This document shows positions 9,480-18,803 of a DNA stretch of 64,000 bases, piece by piece. The translations under genes and the position numbers were made by a program. The DNA is taken from contig QCBK01000001.1 in NCBI GenBank assembly GCA_003281635.1, positions 1 through 64,000 on the forward strand, read 5' to 3'. How positions within the stretch are numbered: the stretch's first letter is position 1; each line of letters begins with the position of its first letter. This stretch comes from Prochlorococcus sp. AG-347-G22 (GTDB taxonomy: Bacteria > Cyanobacteriota > Cyanobacteriia > PCC-6307 > Cyanobiaceae). Under the pieces are notes generated by a model. The model was given only the letters and a program-made list of their open reading frames with translations. It ran no database searches and had not been told where the DNA came from.

Positions 9480-9626
9480 TTATTTCTTCTTTGATAATGT
9501 TTGTGATTCTTCTCTAGACATTAAAGCTTCGATTTGAGCAAGAACTTTTTGAAGTTCATCCGTTTTTGTAAGAGAGGCTTCTGCTACTTCTCTTAATTTT
9601 TCTAACTGTTCTTTAGTTTTATCCAT
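9480..9626 (-). CDS. 48-aa coiled-coil hypothetical protein
   Basis: A short ORF absent from the track: starts MDKTKEQLEKLREVAE, ends SREESQTLSKKK. Its composition (Glu, Lys, Leu and Ala with heptad-like spacing) suggests a single amphipathic helix or coiled coil. The ORF lies in an otherwise empty gap. Tiny helical proteins of this kind are common in Prochlorococcus, but I cannot name a family. Confidence 0.55.
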   Translation of the reverse strand: MDKTKEQLEKLREVAEASLTKTDELQKVLAQIEALMSREESQTLSKKK

Positions 9627-9819
9627 GATAAATAAATTAGAAATTAACCACTTTTAATGGTTTTAATACAGATTTTTCACTCCCACACAGATTTATATTC
9701 CCTCTTTTTTTTATAAAGTCAAATAAATTTCCTTTTATTAAGGTTTTATGAGGACTTCCAATTAATTCTTTATTTATTATTGAAATCATAAGATTGCCTG
9801 AAATAGAAATACTCTTAAA

Positions 9820-9909
9820 TTATGAAGTAAATACGGGCAATCCTATTGTTGCAGTTGTTATGAGAGCCCCTGCGAAAATCAAGAAAGGTAAAAAAGGGTA
9901 GTTTTTCAA
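9820..9909 (-). CDS. possible 29-aa single-pass membrane peptide
   Basis: An open frame from TTG at 9909 reads LKNYPFLPFLIFAG, then a hydrophobic stretch ending in TIGLPVFTS. The hydrophobic, non-random composition is protein-like. The start is uncertain because the frame is open further upstream without ATG. It lies 90 bases upstream of no obvious partner. I do not recognise it. Confidence 0.35.
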   Translation of the reverse strand: MKNYPFLPFLIFAGALITTATIGLPVFTS

Positions 9910-10016
9910 CGATAAACTTACTAATTCGAAATAACTATATAGGTATTTATACTGTTTGTCTACCCCTAAGCTTTCTTGAAAGTAAAAATATTTCTTTTAA
10001 AGGTAAAAATTAAACA

Positions 10017-10826
10017 TTAACCAAATTTACCAGATATGTATTCCTGAGTAGTTTTTTCTTTTGGAGAGTTAAAAATTTTCTTTGTTGAGTCGAATTCTGC
10101 AAGATAACCAACTTTTCCTCCATCGCCATCTTCATATTCAATAGCATTAAAAAATGCAGTCATATCACTAACTCTTAATGCCTGTTGCATATTATGGGTA
10201 ACGATAATTATTGTGTAATTCTTCTTTAGTTCATGCATAGTCTCTTCTATTTTTAAAGTAGAGATTGGATCTAACGCTGAGCATGGCTCATCCATGAGAA
10301 TTATTTCAGGCTCAATTGCGATAGTTCTAGCGATACATAATCTTTGTTGTTGCCCACCAGATAACGAGTAACCACTATCATTTAATTTATCCTTACATTC
10401 ATCCCATAAAGCAGCTTTTCTAAGTGAACTTTCCACTAATTCATCCATATCTCCAGTAAAGCCATTAATTCTTGCCCCAAATGCAATATTTTCGTAGATA
10501 GATTTCGGGAAAGGATTTGGTTGTTGAAAAACCATGCCAATTCTTCTTCTTACTTCAACTGGGTCTACTCTTTTGTCATAAATATTAGTTCCATCAAAGA
10601 GGACAGTCCCTTTTAATGAGCAATTAGGAATTAGATCGTTCATCCTATTTAAAGATCTAAGAACAGTTGATTTACCGCAACCTGAAGGTCCAATAAGGGA
10701 GGTTATATTTCCTTTTTTAAAATTACAAAAAACATTTCTTACTGCTTCAAAAGTTCCATAGCTAATAGAGACATTCTCAAGAGATAAGATGATATTCTTT
10801 GGTGTTTTTTTATTAGTTTTAATCAT
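10017..10826 (-). CDS. pstB: phosphate ABC transporter ATP-binding protein PstB
   Basis: 269 aa ABC ATPase that powers high-affinity phosphate import. Walker [10 protein letters not shown] (about 46-54), Q-loop QQPNPFPKS, signature LSGGQQQR, Walker B ILMDEP followed by CSALDP, and the H-loop IVTHNM. The [13 protein letters not shown] and [15 protein letters not shown] segments are PstB-specific. It is the last gene of pstS-pstC-pstA-pstB on the minus strand, directly abutting pstA. Confidence 0.97.
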   Translation of the reverse strand: MIKTNKKTPKNIILSLENVSISYGTFEAVRNVFCNFKKGNITSLIGPSGCGKSTVLRSLNRMNDLIPNCSLKGTVLFDGTNIYDKRVDPVEVRRRIGMVFQQPNPFPKSIYENIAFGARINGFTGDMDELVESSLRKAALWDECKDKLNDSGYSLSGGQQQRLCIARTIAIEPEIILMDEPCSALDPISTLKIEETMHELKKNYTIIIVTHNMQQALRVSDMTAFFNAIEYEDGDGGKVGYLAEFDSTKKIFNSPKEKTTQEYISGKFG

Positions 10827-11720
10827 TTATACTCTCTTAGTTTTCTCAGTAAAAGCGGCTAATATCCTTGAGAATATATTTACTGATAGTATCGATAAAA
10901 CAAGAATAAAGGAAGCCGCCCAGGCTAATTTATTCTGTGCATCGTATGGTTCTAAAGCAAAGTTATATATCAATACAGCCAAGGAACCCATCTCATAAAA
11001 CAAGTCCCCAAAGCCTGTTATGTAGTAGTAAGAAAATAAAGCCGTAAATATCAAAGGTGCTGTTTCACCTGCAGCTCTTGCGATACCAAGTACAACGCCA
11101 GTAGCAATAGACCTAAAGGCAGAGGGCAAAGTAACTTTCAATATGGTTATATACATACTTGCTCCAACACCAAGAGACGCATATCTTAATTCGTTAGGAA
11201 CTAACTTTAAACCTTCGTCAGTGGTCTTAATCACAGTAGGCAACATCAATATTGAAAGCGCCATCCCTCCAGCTAAACCGCTGTACATACTCCCAAACAG
11301 GATCTTTGTAGAAACAATTAAGGCATAAATAAAGACACCCGCAATTATTGAGGGGACTCCCGCCAGAACATTAACTCCGAATCTAATAAATCTTGAAAAA
11401 GCTCCGCCTTTAGAGTATTCAGCTAGATATATTCCACCACCAACACCTACTGGAATGGCGATAATTGAAGCAATAGTAGTTATTATTAATGTTCCGATCA
11501 ATGCAGGATTAATACCACCTGCATCTAAATCATCTCCTGGGGGATTTGGTTCTAAAGTAAATAGTTCGGGTGTAATTTGGGATCCACCTTTGATGAGAAT
11601 ATAAGTTACCAGAAAAATCAAAGGGAGTATTGCGATCAATGCACAAATTACTGATAAAGAAGTAAAGAATTTATCTCCTATATTTCTTGATAATCTTTTC
11701 TGGTAATAGAGTGAATTCAT
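10827..11720 (-). CDS. pstA: phosphate ABC transporter permease PstA
   Basis: 297 aa integral membrane protein with about six hydrophobic segments. It has the MetI-like permease loop VPNELRYASLGVGASMYITI...LPSA and PstA-type GIARAAGETAPLIFTA. It forms the transmembrane pore with PstC. The stop codon is immediately followed by pstB, and only six bases separate it from pstC, so the genes are clearly co-transcribed. Confidence 0.96.
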   Translation of the reverse strand: MNSLYYQKRLSRNIGDKFFTSLSVICALIAILPLIFLVTYILIKGGSQITPELFTLEPNPPGDDLDAGGINPALIGTLIITTIASIIAIPVGVGGGIYLAEYSKGGAFSRFIRFGVNVLAGVPSIIAGVFIYALIVSTKILFGSMYSGLAGGMALSILMLPTVIKTTDEGLKLVPNELRYASLGVGASMYITILKVTLPSAFRSIATGVVLGIARAAGETAPLIFTALFSYYYITGFGDLFYEMGSLAVLIYNFALEPYDAQNKLAWAASFILVLSILSVNIFSRILAAFTEKTKRV

Positions 11721-11726
11721 AATTAT

Positions 11727-12674
11727 CTAATATTTGAGACTAAATTTCTTAACTAGCCACTGCGCAAAGATATTTACTACTAAAGAAAGGATCATGAGTA
11801 CAAAAGCCGCATAAAACAGTGATGAGACCTGACTTCCATCAGCCTCACCAAACTGGTTTGCGAGCATGGAGGAAATGGTGTATCCAGGAGATAATAGAGA
11901 CCAACTAAATGCATTTGAATTACCAATAATCATTGTCACAGCCATTGTTTCACCCATTGCCCTACCTAAAGCCAATAGAACACCTGCCATAATTCCTGAT
12001 AATGCTGCCGGCAAAATTACTGAAAATATTGTTTTCCATCTACTTGCTCCAATTCCATAAGCCGCATTTCTTAGCTTTTTAGGAACCTGATTAAGTGAAT
12101 CCCTTGCAATAGAAGTCACTATTGGCAAAAGCATAACTACTAAAATCAATATTGCTAACAAAGAATTCCTGCCTGTAGGTTCTGTACTGAATAAAGGTAT
12201 CCAACCAAAGAAATTATGTAAAAAGACAAAAAAGGTCCTAAAAAAAGGTTCCATTACAAATATTGCCCAAAGTCCCAATACAACTGATGGAATAGCTGCT
12301 AACAATTCAACAAAAGAACCTATTATTTCTCTAAAAACTTTCGGTACAAAGTCCTCAGTAATAAATATTGCAGTTCCAACGCCCAAAGGGATAGTTATTA
12401 ATAACGAAAGAAATGAAGTTACTAATGTGCCATATATTGCGGTAAAAGCTCCATATTCATCTTTTACAGGATTCCATTCAGAGGTTACTAAAAACTTCAA
12501 GCCGTACCTTGAAAAGGATTCAAATGACTGAAAAAAGACTACTAAAATAATTCCTAAAAGTATTATTGCTACGAAACTAGACAAGACTAGAGCAGTATTC
12601 TTAAAGATAATATCTATATTTTTTTCGATACCGAATCTTTTACGATTCTTGAAAAGAGTTAATTTCTCTTCCAT
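11727..12674 (-). CDS. pstC: phosphate ABC transporter permease PstC
   Basis: 315 aa, about six membrane segments. It has the permease coupling loop VPKKLRNAAYGIGASRWKTI followed by LPAALSGI, and GRAMGETMAVTMIIGN, diagnostic of PstC. It partners PstA in the inner-membrane channel. It lies between pstS (106-base gap) and pstA (6-base gap); the larger gap after pstS is usual, since pstS is normally expressed at a higher level. Confidence 0.96.
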   Translation of the reverse strand: MEEKLTLFKNRKRFGIEKNIDIIFKNTALVLSSFVAIILLGIILVVFFQSFESFSRYGLKFLVTSEWNPVKDEYGAFTAIYGTLVTSFLSLLITIPLGVGTAIFITEDFVPKVFREIIGSFVELLAAIPSVVLGLWAIFVMEPFFRTFFVFLHNFFGWIPLFSTEPTGRNSLLAILILVVMLLPIVTSIARDSLNQVPKKLRNAAYGIGASRWKTIFSVILPAALSGIMAGVLLALGRAMGETMAVTMIIGNSNAFSWSLLSPGYTISSMLANQFGEADGSQVSSLFYAAFVLMILSLVVNIFAQWLVKKFSLKY

Positions 12675-12779
12675 TAAAAAAAGAATATCTCTATAAATCT
12701 ACTACCAAATGTCGTAAAAGACTTTAAGAGGACTTAAAGGTATATGAAAGTCATGATAATTTGACATCTATTAAAAAAT

Positions 12780-13751
12780 TTAACTACCTATTTTTTCAAC
12801 GGCAGCTCTTGATTTTAAAAGGATATTTCCTTTTAAGGGGATAAATCCAAGGGATGAACCCTTATCTTGATACTCATCACTTAACAATGTATTAAAGGCT
12901 TGTTTGATTGCTTTAGTATTTCTACCATTACCTTTTTCGTAAGCAAGTATCCATGTCAATGAAGCTATAGGGTACGCTCCTTTTGCTGTTGGATTAGGAT
13001 TTTTACCTGCAAGATTTTCATCTAACGTAATACCATTAAGAGCCTTAGCTCCTGCTTCTGCAGATGGTTTTAGAAACTCCCCTGAAAGATTTTGAAGTGC
13101 AGCAGCCTTAACATTACCTTTAATATATGACTGATTTACATACCCAATTGCTCCTGGAGTGTTTTGAATTACACCTGCAACACCAGAATTACCCTTAGCA
13201 CCAATACCTGCTGGCCACTTAACTGATTTACCAGTACCAAGATTCCAAGTTTTAGAAAAAGCCTCCATAGAATTTGTAAAAGCTTTAGTAGTTCCTGAAC
13301 CATCAGAACGATGTGTCCAAGTTAACTTTCCTGATTTACAGCCTAATTCTTTCCAGTTTTTAACCATACCCATTGCAACTCGTACTGCTTGCTCTTGAGT
13401 AAGTTTCAAATCGCAATCATAGTTATAACCAAAGGCAATAGTTCCTCCAACCATAGGAATCTGTACTAAGCCTCTTGATACCTTTTCTATATCCTTAGCC
13501 TTCATAGGATCATCAGAAGCACCAAAATTTACTGTTTCATCTATAAAGGCTTTTCTGCCAGAACCAGAACCTACTGCTTGATAGTTAACTCTTGGTCCAC
13601 CTGATTTGGCTAAGTCAAAAAACCACCTAGTATAAATTTTCGAGGGAAATGTAGCACCTGCTCCGCTCAATCTTTTTGAAGCAATCGCTTCTTGAGAGAG
13701 AACTAATAAGATAGCAGAAGAAAAAACAAGGATTTTTTTAAAAATGCCCAC
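12780..13751 (-). CDS. pstS: phosphate ABC transporter substrate-binding protein PstS
   Basis: 323 aa periplasmic phosphate receptor. Signal peptide at residues 1-24 (hydrophobic core, then EAIASKR). Phosphate-binding motifs: GAGATFPSKIY, GSGSGRKAF with the following FGASDDPM, and RSDGSGTTKAF. The C-terminal half includes GYVNQSYIKG and SLTWILAYEKG. First gene of the pst operon. A PhoB-controlled promoter is expected from the family, but I could not pick a convincing Pho box in the 166-base AT-rich upstream spacer. Confidence 0.97.
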   Translation of the reverse strand: MGIFKKILVFSSAILLVLSQEAIASKRLSGAGATFPSKIYTRWFFDLAKSGGPRVNYQAVGSGSGRKAFIDETVNFGASDDPMKAKDIEKVSRGLVQIPMVGGTIAFGYNYDCDLKLTQEQAVRVAMGMVKNWKELGCKSGKLTWTHRSDGSGTTKAFTNSMEAFSKTWNLGTGKSVKWPAGIGAKGNSGVAGVIQNTPGAIGYVNQSYIKGNVKAAALQNLSGEFLKPSAEAGAKALNGITLDENLAGKNPNPTAKGAYPIASLTWILAYEKGNGRNTKAIKQAFNTLLSDEYQDKGSSLGFIPLKGNILLKSRAAVEKIGS

Positions 13752-13917
13752 TTTGTAATGAGAAATGAGTCTGTTTAATATAAATTACAACTATGAGGTA
13801 ATTAAAAATTTAAAGATATATAAATCAAATTATTTTGATATATAAAATTATTATGTATATATCGGCATTAAGAGCTTAGCTAGCAATTTAAATTTCAATT
13901 AAATATTGACTCTTTAT

Positions 13918-14286
13918 TTAGAATTTAATTTTTGTTGTTACTCTGTTTTTATTTTGAGATTTGAATTCAAAAATACCTGTATCAGTAAATATGGTCAACT
14001 CATCTCCAGATGTTTCTTCAATTGCAATTCCCTCAGACTCTAAATTTTTTACATATACATTACCTAGAAGTTTTAGAGATTTATCATCCTTGTCAAAAGA
14101 AAGCTTGTCAGAATAAGCCTCAAAATTACCACTATTACTTTTAATGACTACATTTCCCTTAGCCTCTAAATTACCTTCTAAAGTATTTACTTGAGAATCA
14201 GATGTAATTATGTAATTAGTTAATTCCTCAGCAAAAGAAAATTCAGCCAATAGAAATAAAAACGATGCAAAAAGTACGCTTTTCAT
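13918..14286 (-). CDS. LptA/OstA-like periplasmic protein
   Basis: 122 aa with a signal peptide (MKSVLFASFLFLLAEFSFAEE). The body is a repeat of short beta strands typical of the OstA/LptA jelly-roll: SQVNTLEGNLEAKGNVVIKS, then AYSDKLSFDK and LLGNVYVKN. LptA bridges lipopolysaccharide transport across the periplasm. This version is short for the family, so the assignment is to the fold and the role is inferred. It starts directly after the cytochrome c stop codon, implying an operon. Confidence 0.8.
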   Translation of the reverse strand: MKSVLFASFLFLLAEFSFAEELTNYIITSDSQVNTLEGNLEAKGNVVIKSNSGNFEAYSDKLSFDKDDKSLKLLGNVYVKNLESEGIAIEETSGDELTIFTDTGIFEFKSQNKNRVTTKIKF

Positions 14287-14640
14287 TTATTCCCAACCCT
14301 TTTCTGCATTTTGAATAATCCATCGTGCAAGAACCTTATCCTCTCTATCCCTCAATTTATTTTTATAACCTTTCATAAAACCAATCCCATCATTAGCAAT
14401 TTTTGTTATTGAATTTACATCAGCTATTCCTCTTTTTTCAAGGTCGGAAAGTTTTAATGATTTAGATCCTTTGAGAACGACTGATCCTCCTCTTACATGA
14501 CAGCCTGCACAAACATTTCTAAAAATTGTTTCTCCATCTCTAATATCAGAAGCCATTAGATATCTATTATGCAAAGAGGTTTGAAAAATAATTATTAAAG
14601 TTATTACAGGGATTACAAATAGAAATTTAAAAATTTTCAT
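14287..14640 (-). CDS. class I cytochrome c (c6-like)
   Basis: 117 aa from the chosen ATG at 14640; the track start at 14664 adds an unlikely MIVGGINQ before the membrane-targeting segment. A signal or anchor hydrophobic region (IFKFLFVIPVITLIII) precedes the haem motif CAGCH. A Met in GFMKGYKNKL is the likely sixth axial ligand. The end LARWIIQNAEKGW is typical of cytochrome c6-type proteins. It would carry one haem in the lumen or periplasm as an electron carrier. It differs from canonical plastocyanin-replacing c6 in the linker, so it may be a c6 homologue of unknown partner. Confidence 0.82.
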   Translation of the reverse strand: MKIFKFLFVIPVITLIIIFQTSLHNRYLMASDIRDGETIFRNVCAGCHVRGGSVVLKGSKSLKLSDLEKRGIADVNSITKIANDGIGFMKGYKNKLRDREDKVLARWIIQNAEKGWE

Positions 14641-14694
14641 TTGATTTATTCCACCCACAATCAATTTAGCAATTAATACTGAATCTTGATCTAT

Positions 14695-15750
14695 CTACTT
14701 TAATAGCTCTACTGCTACGACAAGATTTCCTAATAATCCGTTCAAAATATTTAATTGTTCTTTACTACCAAATGCTATTAATACCTGACCTGGTTGAAGT
14801 ATGAAATTCCCTCCAGGGTTGGTAAATAATTTTTCGTTCTCTTTAATAGCTAAAATTTTTGCACCACTCTTTTTGCCTATTCCAAGTTCAGAGAGTGATC
14901 TTTTCTCTGCAGTTTCAAAAAGACTAATATCATTACTTAATTCAAATTCTTCAATTTCACATTCGCTTCCTGCAAGCAGATCAAGGAAGTCAATAGCGAT
15001 AGGTCTTAAAGCCATAGATGCCATCGCTCTTCCTGCTGCGATGTAAGGGCTTACAACTATACTTGCTCCAGCCAATCTCAACTTACTTGCAGCTTCTTCA
15101 GTCCCAGCTCTTGCTATTACTCTTATAGAACTTCTTATCCCTTTAGCGCTTAAAACCACATATAAATTTGCAGCATCATTGGGTAAGGTAACAACCAAAC
15201 TTTTGCATTTTTCTAATCCTGCCAATTTTAAAGTCTCATCAAGAGTGGCGTCGGCGCAAAGAACTTCCAAACCATTTTCTTCAGCAATCTTTTTTCTATC
15301 TTCATCGCTCTCAACCACAATAATTGGAATATTTTGTGTTTTTATTTGGTTAGATATTTCCTGACCTACCCTCCCATATCCGCACAAAATTACATGATTT
15401 TCCATTTTTCTAAGAATTCTTTTAAAACGTAATTCGTTTACTCTTTGAAAATAGCCGGATTCGAATAATCTAACAGCTTTTTGAAAGGTAAATTGAATAA
15501 AGATCAATCCGCCAACGATTACTAAAACAGTAACGATTCTGCCTTCAGGACTTAAAGGTTGAACTTCTCCAAAACCAATAGTGGTTATTGTGATCAGAAC
15601 CATCCATAAGCAATCACTCCATTCCCATCCCTCTGTTATTCGATAGCCAATTGCACCTAAAAAAAACAGAAAGAATAAAGAATAAATAAGACCAAACCAA
15701 GGCCTTAAATAGTCTTTAATGAAATAGAACTCAAATAATCTAAGCTTCAT
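14695..15750 (-). CDS. RCK-gated potassium channel / TrkA-domain ion channel
   Basis: 351 aa. N-terminal two-helix pore: a first membrane helix, a re-entrant loop with the selectivity-filter-like TTIGFGE (about 56-62), and a second helix (IVTVLVIVGGLIFIQF). Then a TrkA-N/RCK domain with Rossmann motif VILCGYGRVGQEI (about 115-127), VVESDEDR and ADATLDETL, and a TrkA-C domain at the end. The filter reads TIGFGE rather than TVGYGD, so K+ selectivity is probable but not proven. It is the first gene of a run toward the cytochrome c, which follows 54 bases later. Confidence 0.88.
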   Translation of the reverse strand: MKLRLFEFYFIKDYLRPWFGLIYSLFFLFFLGAIGYRITEGWEWSDCLWMVLITITTIGFGEVQPLSPEGRIVTVLVIVGGLIFIQFTFQKAVRLFESGYFQRVNELRFKRILRKMENHVILCGYGRVGQEISNQIKTQNIPIIVVESDEDRKKIAEENGLEVLCADATLDETLKLAGLEKCKSLVVTLPNDAANLYVVLSAKGIRSSIRVIARAGTEEAASKLRLAGASIVVSPYIAAGRAMASMALRPIAIDFLDLLAGSECEIEEFELSNDISLFETAEKRSLSELGIGKKSGAKILAIKENEKLFTNPGGNFILQPGQVLIAFGSKEQLNILNGLLGNLVVAVELLK

Positions 15751-15933
15751 ATTCCTTATTATCGTTAACTATTCAAAAATTTCAAAAAAATTTTCTATTA
15801 TGTTCCTAAAACTATTTATTTGTTTAAGTGAAATATATATTAAGCAGAATAATAATATTTATTTTCGTGGCTCTATGCATTAAACAAATGATTACTGTCT
15901 CAGGTCTTATTTAATGCTTAATTAAAAATTTAT

Positions 15934-16065
15934 TCAAGGTTTTACCTGTACTGATTCAATTAGAAAATCAGAAGCTGCTTTTAACCAATCAGCGATCGTA
16001 AGTCGAAGATCAGGTTGAGAATATACAAGCGTGACAATAATTCCAACTAAGATTATCTTTACCAT
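15934..16065 (-). CDS. 43-aa hypothetical protein
   Basis: A short ORF missed by the track: MVKIILVGIIVTLVY, then SQPDLRLTIADWLKAASDFL and ESVQVKP. One N-terminal hydrophobic helix followed by an amphipathic segment suggests a peripheral or single-pass membrane microprotein. It uses ATG at 16065 and ends with TGA. I believe similar short proteins occur in other picocyanobacteria, but I cannot name the family. Confidence 0.55.
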   Translation of the reverse strand: MVKIILVGIIVTLVYSQPDLRLTIADWLKAASDFLIESVQVKP

Positions 16066-16142
16066 GGCATTTCAAATATTCTTATGAATTAAAGCACACC
16101 TATTTAATAAAAAGAACCTTAAATTTATAAAAAATAGATTTA

Positions 16143-16496
16143 TTAAAATTTTTCTAATTGATTAAACAAGTATTCCACTCTTCTTAGATTAACCCCTAAA
16201 TCTGATTGCCCTAATCTTGCTGCAGATCTTATCTGAATAATTCCTTTTGATCTATCTACATAACTTCTTACATCAAGCTTTAAAATTTCAAGATCGTCAG
16301 GAAATCTAAAAATCAAGCTTCTACAAACACCTCTCCAATAATTCCTTCCACTTTCAATAACTTCTGTTCGAGGTAACCCTTCTGCCAGAGAAACAAGTTG
16401 AATAAACTTCTGATCAACATTTATTAGTTTCTTTTCTATTAAGACACTGTTTAGTGGATTAGTTATTGGAGCAAGACCTTGAATGGAGGAAACCAT
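16143..16496 (-). CDS. DUF1499 family protein
   Basis: 117 aa. The C-terminal part (YVDRSKGIIQIRSAARLGQSDLGVNLRRVEYL) matches the DUF1499 signature of RSAS/R-x-G-x-SDLGVN-x-RR. The N-terminal region FRFPDDLEILKLDV also fits. DUF1499 proteins are widespread in phototrophs; their function is unknown. It is a soluble protein with no signal peptide. The start is the only reasonable ATG, 14 bases from a frame-disrupting upstream region. Confidence 0.8.
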   Translation of the reverse strand: MVSSIQGLAPITNPLNSVLIEKKLINVDQKFIQLVSLAEGLPRTEVIESGRNYWRGVCRSLIFRFPDDLEILKLDVRSYVDRSKGIIQIRSAARLGQSDLGVNLRRVEYLFNQLEKF

Positions 16497-16618
16497 ATTT
16501 TTTTAAGAGTGATGTAGATGTTCTAACCGATTTCACATACAAAGTGAGAGGAAAAAGTAAAGAATTTTCCCATAAATTTGTTCTCTTTATAAAGATTCCT
16601 TATTTTATGATCAAAATT

Positions 16619-16756
16619 CTAAAATTTGAGATTTTTTATTGTTTTTTTTGATAAAGATGGTTGCCTACTTTGTTTACTATTTAGTTTCCTAACCCATAAA
16701 AAAACTCCCACAAACAAAAAAATTTCAACAATAATTCCAACCTTTATTAAACTCAT
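16619..16756 (-). CDS. 45-aa single-pass membrane protein
   Basis: A short ORF not in the track: MSLIKVGIIVEIFLFVGVFLW forms one transmembrane helix, followed by a very basic tail (VRKLNSKQSRQPSLSKKTIK). The positive-inside rule puts the tail in the cytoplasm. The two plus-strand ORFs of the track overlapping it are low-complexity shadows. Family unknown. Confidence 0.5.
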   Translation of the reverse strand: MSLIKVGIIVEIFLFVGVFLWVRKLNSKQSRQPSLSKKTIKNLKF

Positions 16757-16851
16757 TTTTTATCCTCTTTTTTCTTGTTGGTGCCCTCTATGTATTCCAC
16801 AAGAATATTTAATAACCATTTTTAAATGAACTTAACGGTTTCATAATCTAT

Positions 16852-17235
16852 TTATTTGCCTTTTCTCCACATACTCCTACCTTTAATGAGATCCTCTATA
16901 TTTGGCCAAGCTGCTATTAATTCTTTAAGTGCCTTTCTATTAGGAGTATAGAAAACACATGAAAATGCACTAATTAAATAAAGTATGAACCATAACTTAC
17001 TTTCTGAATAAGCTAAAAATAAAGAGAAAAGAAAACTTCCAATAAAGAAAAAGAAAAATGACCTATTTAATATTTCTAATGGAGTTCTATTAAGTCTGTA
17101 GAATTTAATCCTTTTAATATCTTCTTCAGTATCTTTCTGAAATTTACTTTCGTACGAACTAATTATTTCTTCTTCTAGAACTTTTTCGTACTCTAAATTA
17201 TCAATTGGATCGCTTTGACCCTTTTTATTTATCAT
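16852..17235 (-). CDS. hypothetical protein with two membrane helices
   Basis: 127 aa. An acidic, charged N-terminal half (NLEYEKVLEEEIISSYESKF) is followed by two closely spaced hydrophobic helices (FFFFFIGSFLFSLFL and LWFILYLISAFSCVFY) and a short C-terminal helix ending SMWRKGK. The helical hairpin suggests an integral membrane protein with both ends in the cytoplasm. I do not recognise a named family. The 283 bases downstream of its start, up to the next gene, show no gene or clear structure. Confidence 0.65.
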   Translation of the reverse strand: MINKKGQSDPIDNLEYEKVLEEEIISSYESKFQKDTEEDIKRIKFYRLNRTPLEILNRSFFFFFIGSFLFSLFLAYSESKLWFILYLISAFSCVFYTPNRKALKELIAAWPNIEDLIKGRSMWRKGK

Positions 17236-17518
17236 TGGTATTTATACAATACAAATATGGTAACTAATTTAAGGTATTTTAAAAAGTATCAAATTTTATC
17301 TGTTAACTGGAGCTATACGAACAGATCATGGTTTTGAAAATACTTCAAGATTGTCCTATTTATAAAAGAAAAATTAGTCAAAATATTCTTTTTGATTTTC
17401 CCAAATCTCTCAGACATGTAAAACAATCACTTCTATAAACTTAATAGCATTAATTAAATAAGGAGGCAATATCAAAATCTAGAGTTAAAATAGTTTAAAG
17501 ATTCTAATAATAATCTAT

Positions 17519-17830
17519 ATGCAAAGGTATTTGATTTCCTACGAATTTACAGATGGCGAGGATCAAGAAGAAGGAGCAGAAATGCTAATTAATTGGTACG
17601 AATCAGGTGGTCCCCAAAACAGACCTGAAAACTATGAGGTTCATTCTTGGATTTTTATGGTTCAAAATGGGATTGGACATTCTGTAGTAAGTGCAGATTC
17701 TCTTGAGACAATTTGGAAGCAATGGCATCCCTGGAGAAGGTTAATGGATATAAGTATTCAACCGTGTATGGATCTTGATGAGACCGTCGGATTATTCAAA
17801 AAACAAAAAATGAATACACGAATAGTCTAA
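17519..17830 (+). CDS. DUF3303-like small protein
   Basis: 103 aa soluble protein: an N-terminal strand QRYLISYEF, an acidic helix, then PENYEVHSWIFMVQNGIGHSVVSA and WKQWHPWRRLMDISI. This pattern of an alpha-beta barrel-type dimeric fold with a central W and a PWR motif fits the cyanobacterial DUF3303 family. Function is unknown. The gene stands alone on the plus strand; 100 bases separate it from the next small ORF. Confidence 0.6.
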   Translation: MQRYLISYEFTDGEDQEEGAEMLINWYESGGPQNRPENYEVHSWIFMVQNGIGHSVVSADSLETIWKQWHPWRRLMDISIQPCMDLDETVGLFKKQKMNTRIV

Positions 17831-17923
17831 AAGTATTTGACTTCCAAATATAAATTTCTTTTTAGTAGCACCTAATACTACATGCATATTTCACTGCGTT
17901 AAAAAGGATAAGATTAATTTTCC

Positions 17924-18118
17924 ATGATGAATGATTCTTATCACATTTACTTCAAAGGAGAAATTCTTTTCAAGAATTTAAGTAAAGATGAATTTGAATT
18001 TGTTTGGGGAAAACTTTATACATCTTATATAAATGCCCTAAATAAAGAGCTAACCTACGAATTAATTAGCGAAAACAATATGATGGAGCCGGCCTTTAAC
18101 CTTGAGCCATCTTACTAA
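17924..18118 (+). CDS. 64-aa hypothetical protein
   Basis: MMNDSYHIYFKGEILF followed by LSKDEFEFVWGKLY and a polar end (MEPAFNLEPSY). The YHIYFKGE.LF.NLSK.EF...W pattern is protein-like and I think it recurs in other marine picocyanobacteria, but I cannot attach a function. No membrane segment. Convergent with the following minus-strand gene, 20 bases apart. Confidence 0.6.
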   Translation: MMNDSYHIYFKGEILFKNLSKDEFEFVWGKLYTSYINALNKELTYELISENNMMEPAFNLEPSY

Positions 18119-18138
18119 ATCAAAAACTAGACCCTAGA

Positions 18139-18381
18139 TTATGAATAAAACAAGAAAAGATGTCTATCTTTTATTTTGAGGTACTCTTTCTCTTCTTTAG
18201 TTATATCTAAAGCAATTTTATTTGCCTCAATTTCAACATTCGAACTATAAGTTTCAAAGTTTTCCTCTTTTTTAAACAGAGCAACAATGCCAATATCTGT
18301 TATGAACCAAATAAAATGATCAGTTTCTCCAATTGGCTCTTCTTTTAAAGAATCAATAATCAAATCACAAGTTGAATCCAT
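18139..18381 (-). CDS. 80-aa hypothetical protein
   Basis: A soluble acidic protein (MDSTCDLIIDSLKEEPIGE, then a hydrophobic strand region FIWFITDIGIVALF and a Glu/Lys-rich C-terminus). Not recognised. It lies 21 bases downstream of another minus-strand small gene, with which it is probably co-transcribed. Confidence 0.5.
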   Translation of the reverse strand: MDSTCDLIIDSLKEEPIGETDHFIWFITDIGIVALFKKEENFETYSSNVEIEANKIALDITKEEKEYLKIKDRHLFLFYS

Positions 18382-18402
18382 TTAATTAATCTGAGAGTGG
18401 GT

Positions 18403-18639
18403 TTAATTGCCCCCATTGCAATACCTTACGGCCTCAGAATTCGTGCCACCATCTTCAATTATTTCTGCAACACATTTATTAAAAAGTTTAGATTCCTTTT
18501 TTACTGAACAGAATCCAAAAGCGATTGCAGCTAAAGCTATTGCCGATACGAAACTAGAACCAAGTTGTATAAAACCATAGGCAAACATAATGTTTTTCTT
18601 TCCAGAACATTTTTTTGAATCCTTTTTTTCTTCTGTCAT
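18403..18639 (-). CDS. 78-aa single-pass membrane hypothetical protein
   Basis: A highly charged Lys-rich N-terminus (MTEEKKDSKKCSGKK) precedes one transmembrane helix (about residues 25-44, including SAIALAAIAFGFC) and a polar C-terminus with three Cys in total after the helix start. By the positive-inside rule the C-terminal domain is likely exported and could be disulphide-bonded. Family unknown. Confidence 0.6.
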   Translation of the reverse strand: MTEEKKDSKKCSGKKNIMFAYGFIQLGSSFVSAIALAAIAFGFCSVKKESKLFNKCVAEIIEDGGTNSEAVRYCNGGN

Positions 18640-18803
18640 TTTAAATATTTAAACTCATACAAACCTATTTGATTAGTTTTAGGTTTGAGAAATATTTGCA
18701 TAGAGAAAACCGAATTAAACAATTTTTAATCAGCTATGACAAAAATTAAAAATTTCAAGTTTAGATTGATTTTTCTTCACTTTAATTTTCAATTTGATAC
18801 ATC

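Noticed and set aside
13752-13917. Pho box upstream of pstS
   Set aside because: Only AT-rich TTAA-containing stretches without a convincing direct repeat of eight bases spaced by three.
15876-15917. Inverted repeat GCATTAAA...TTTAATGC
   Set aside because: A 26-base loop and AT-rich 8-bp arms without a T-run; not enough for a terminator or operator call.
16757-16820. 19-codon minus-strand ORF before the 45-aa membrane ORF
   Set aside because: Too short, without a ribosome-binding site or protein-like composition.
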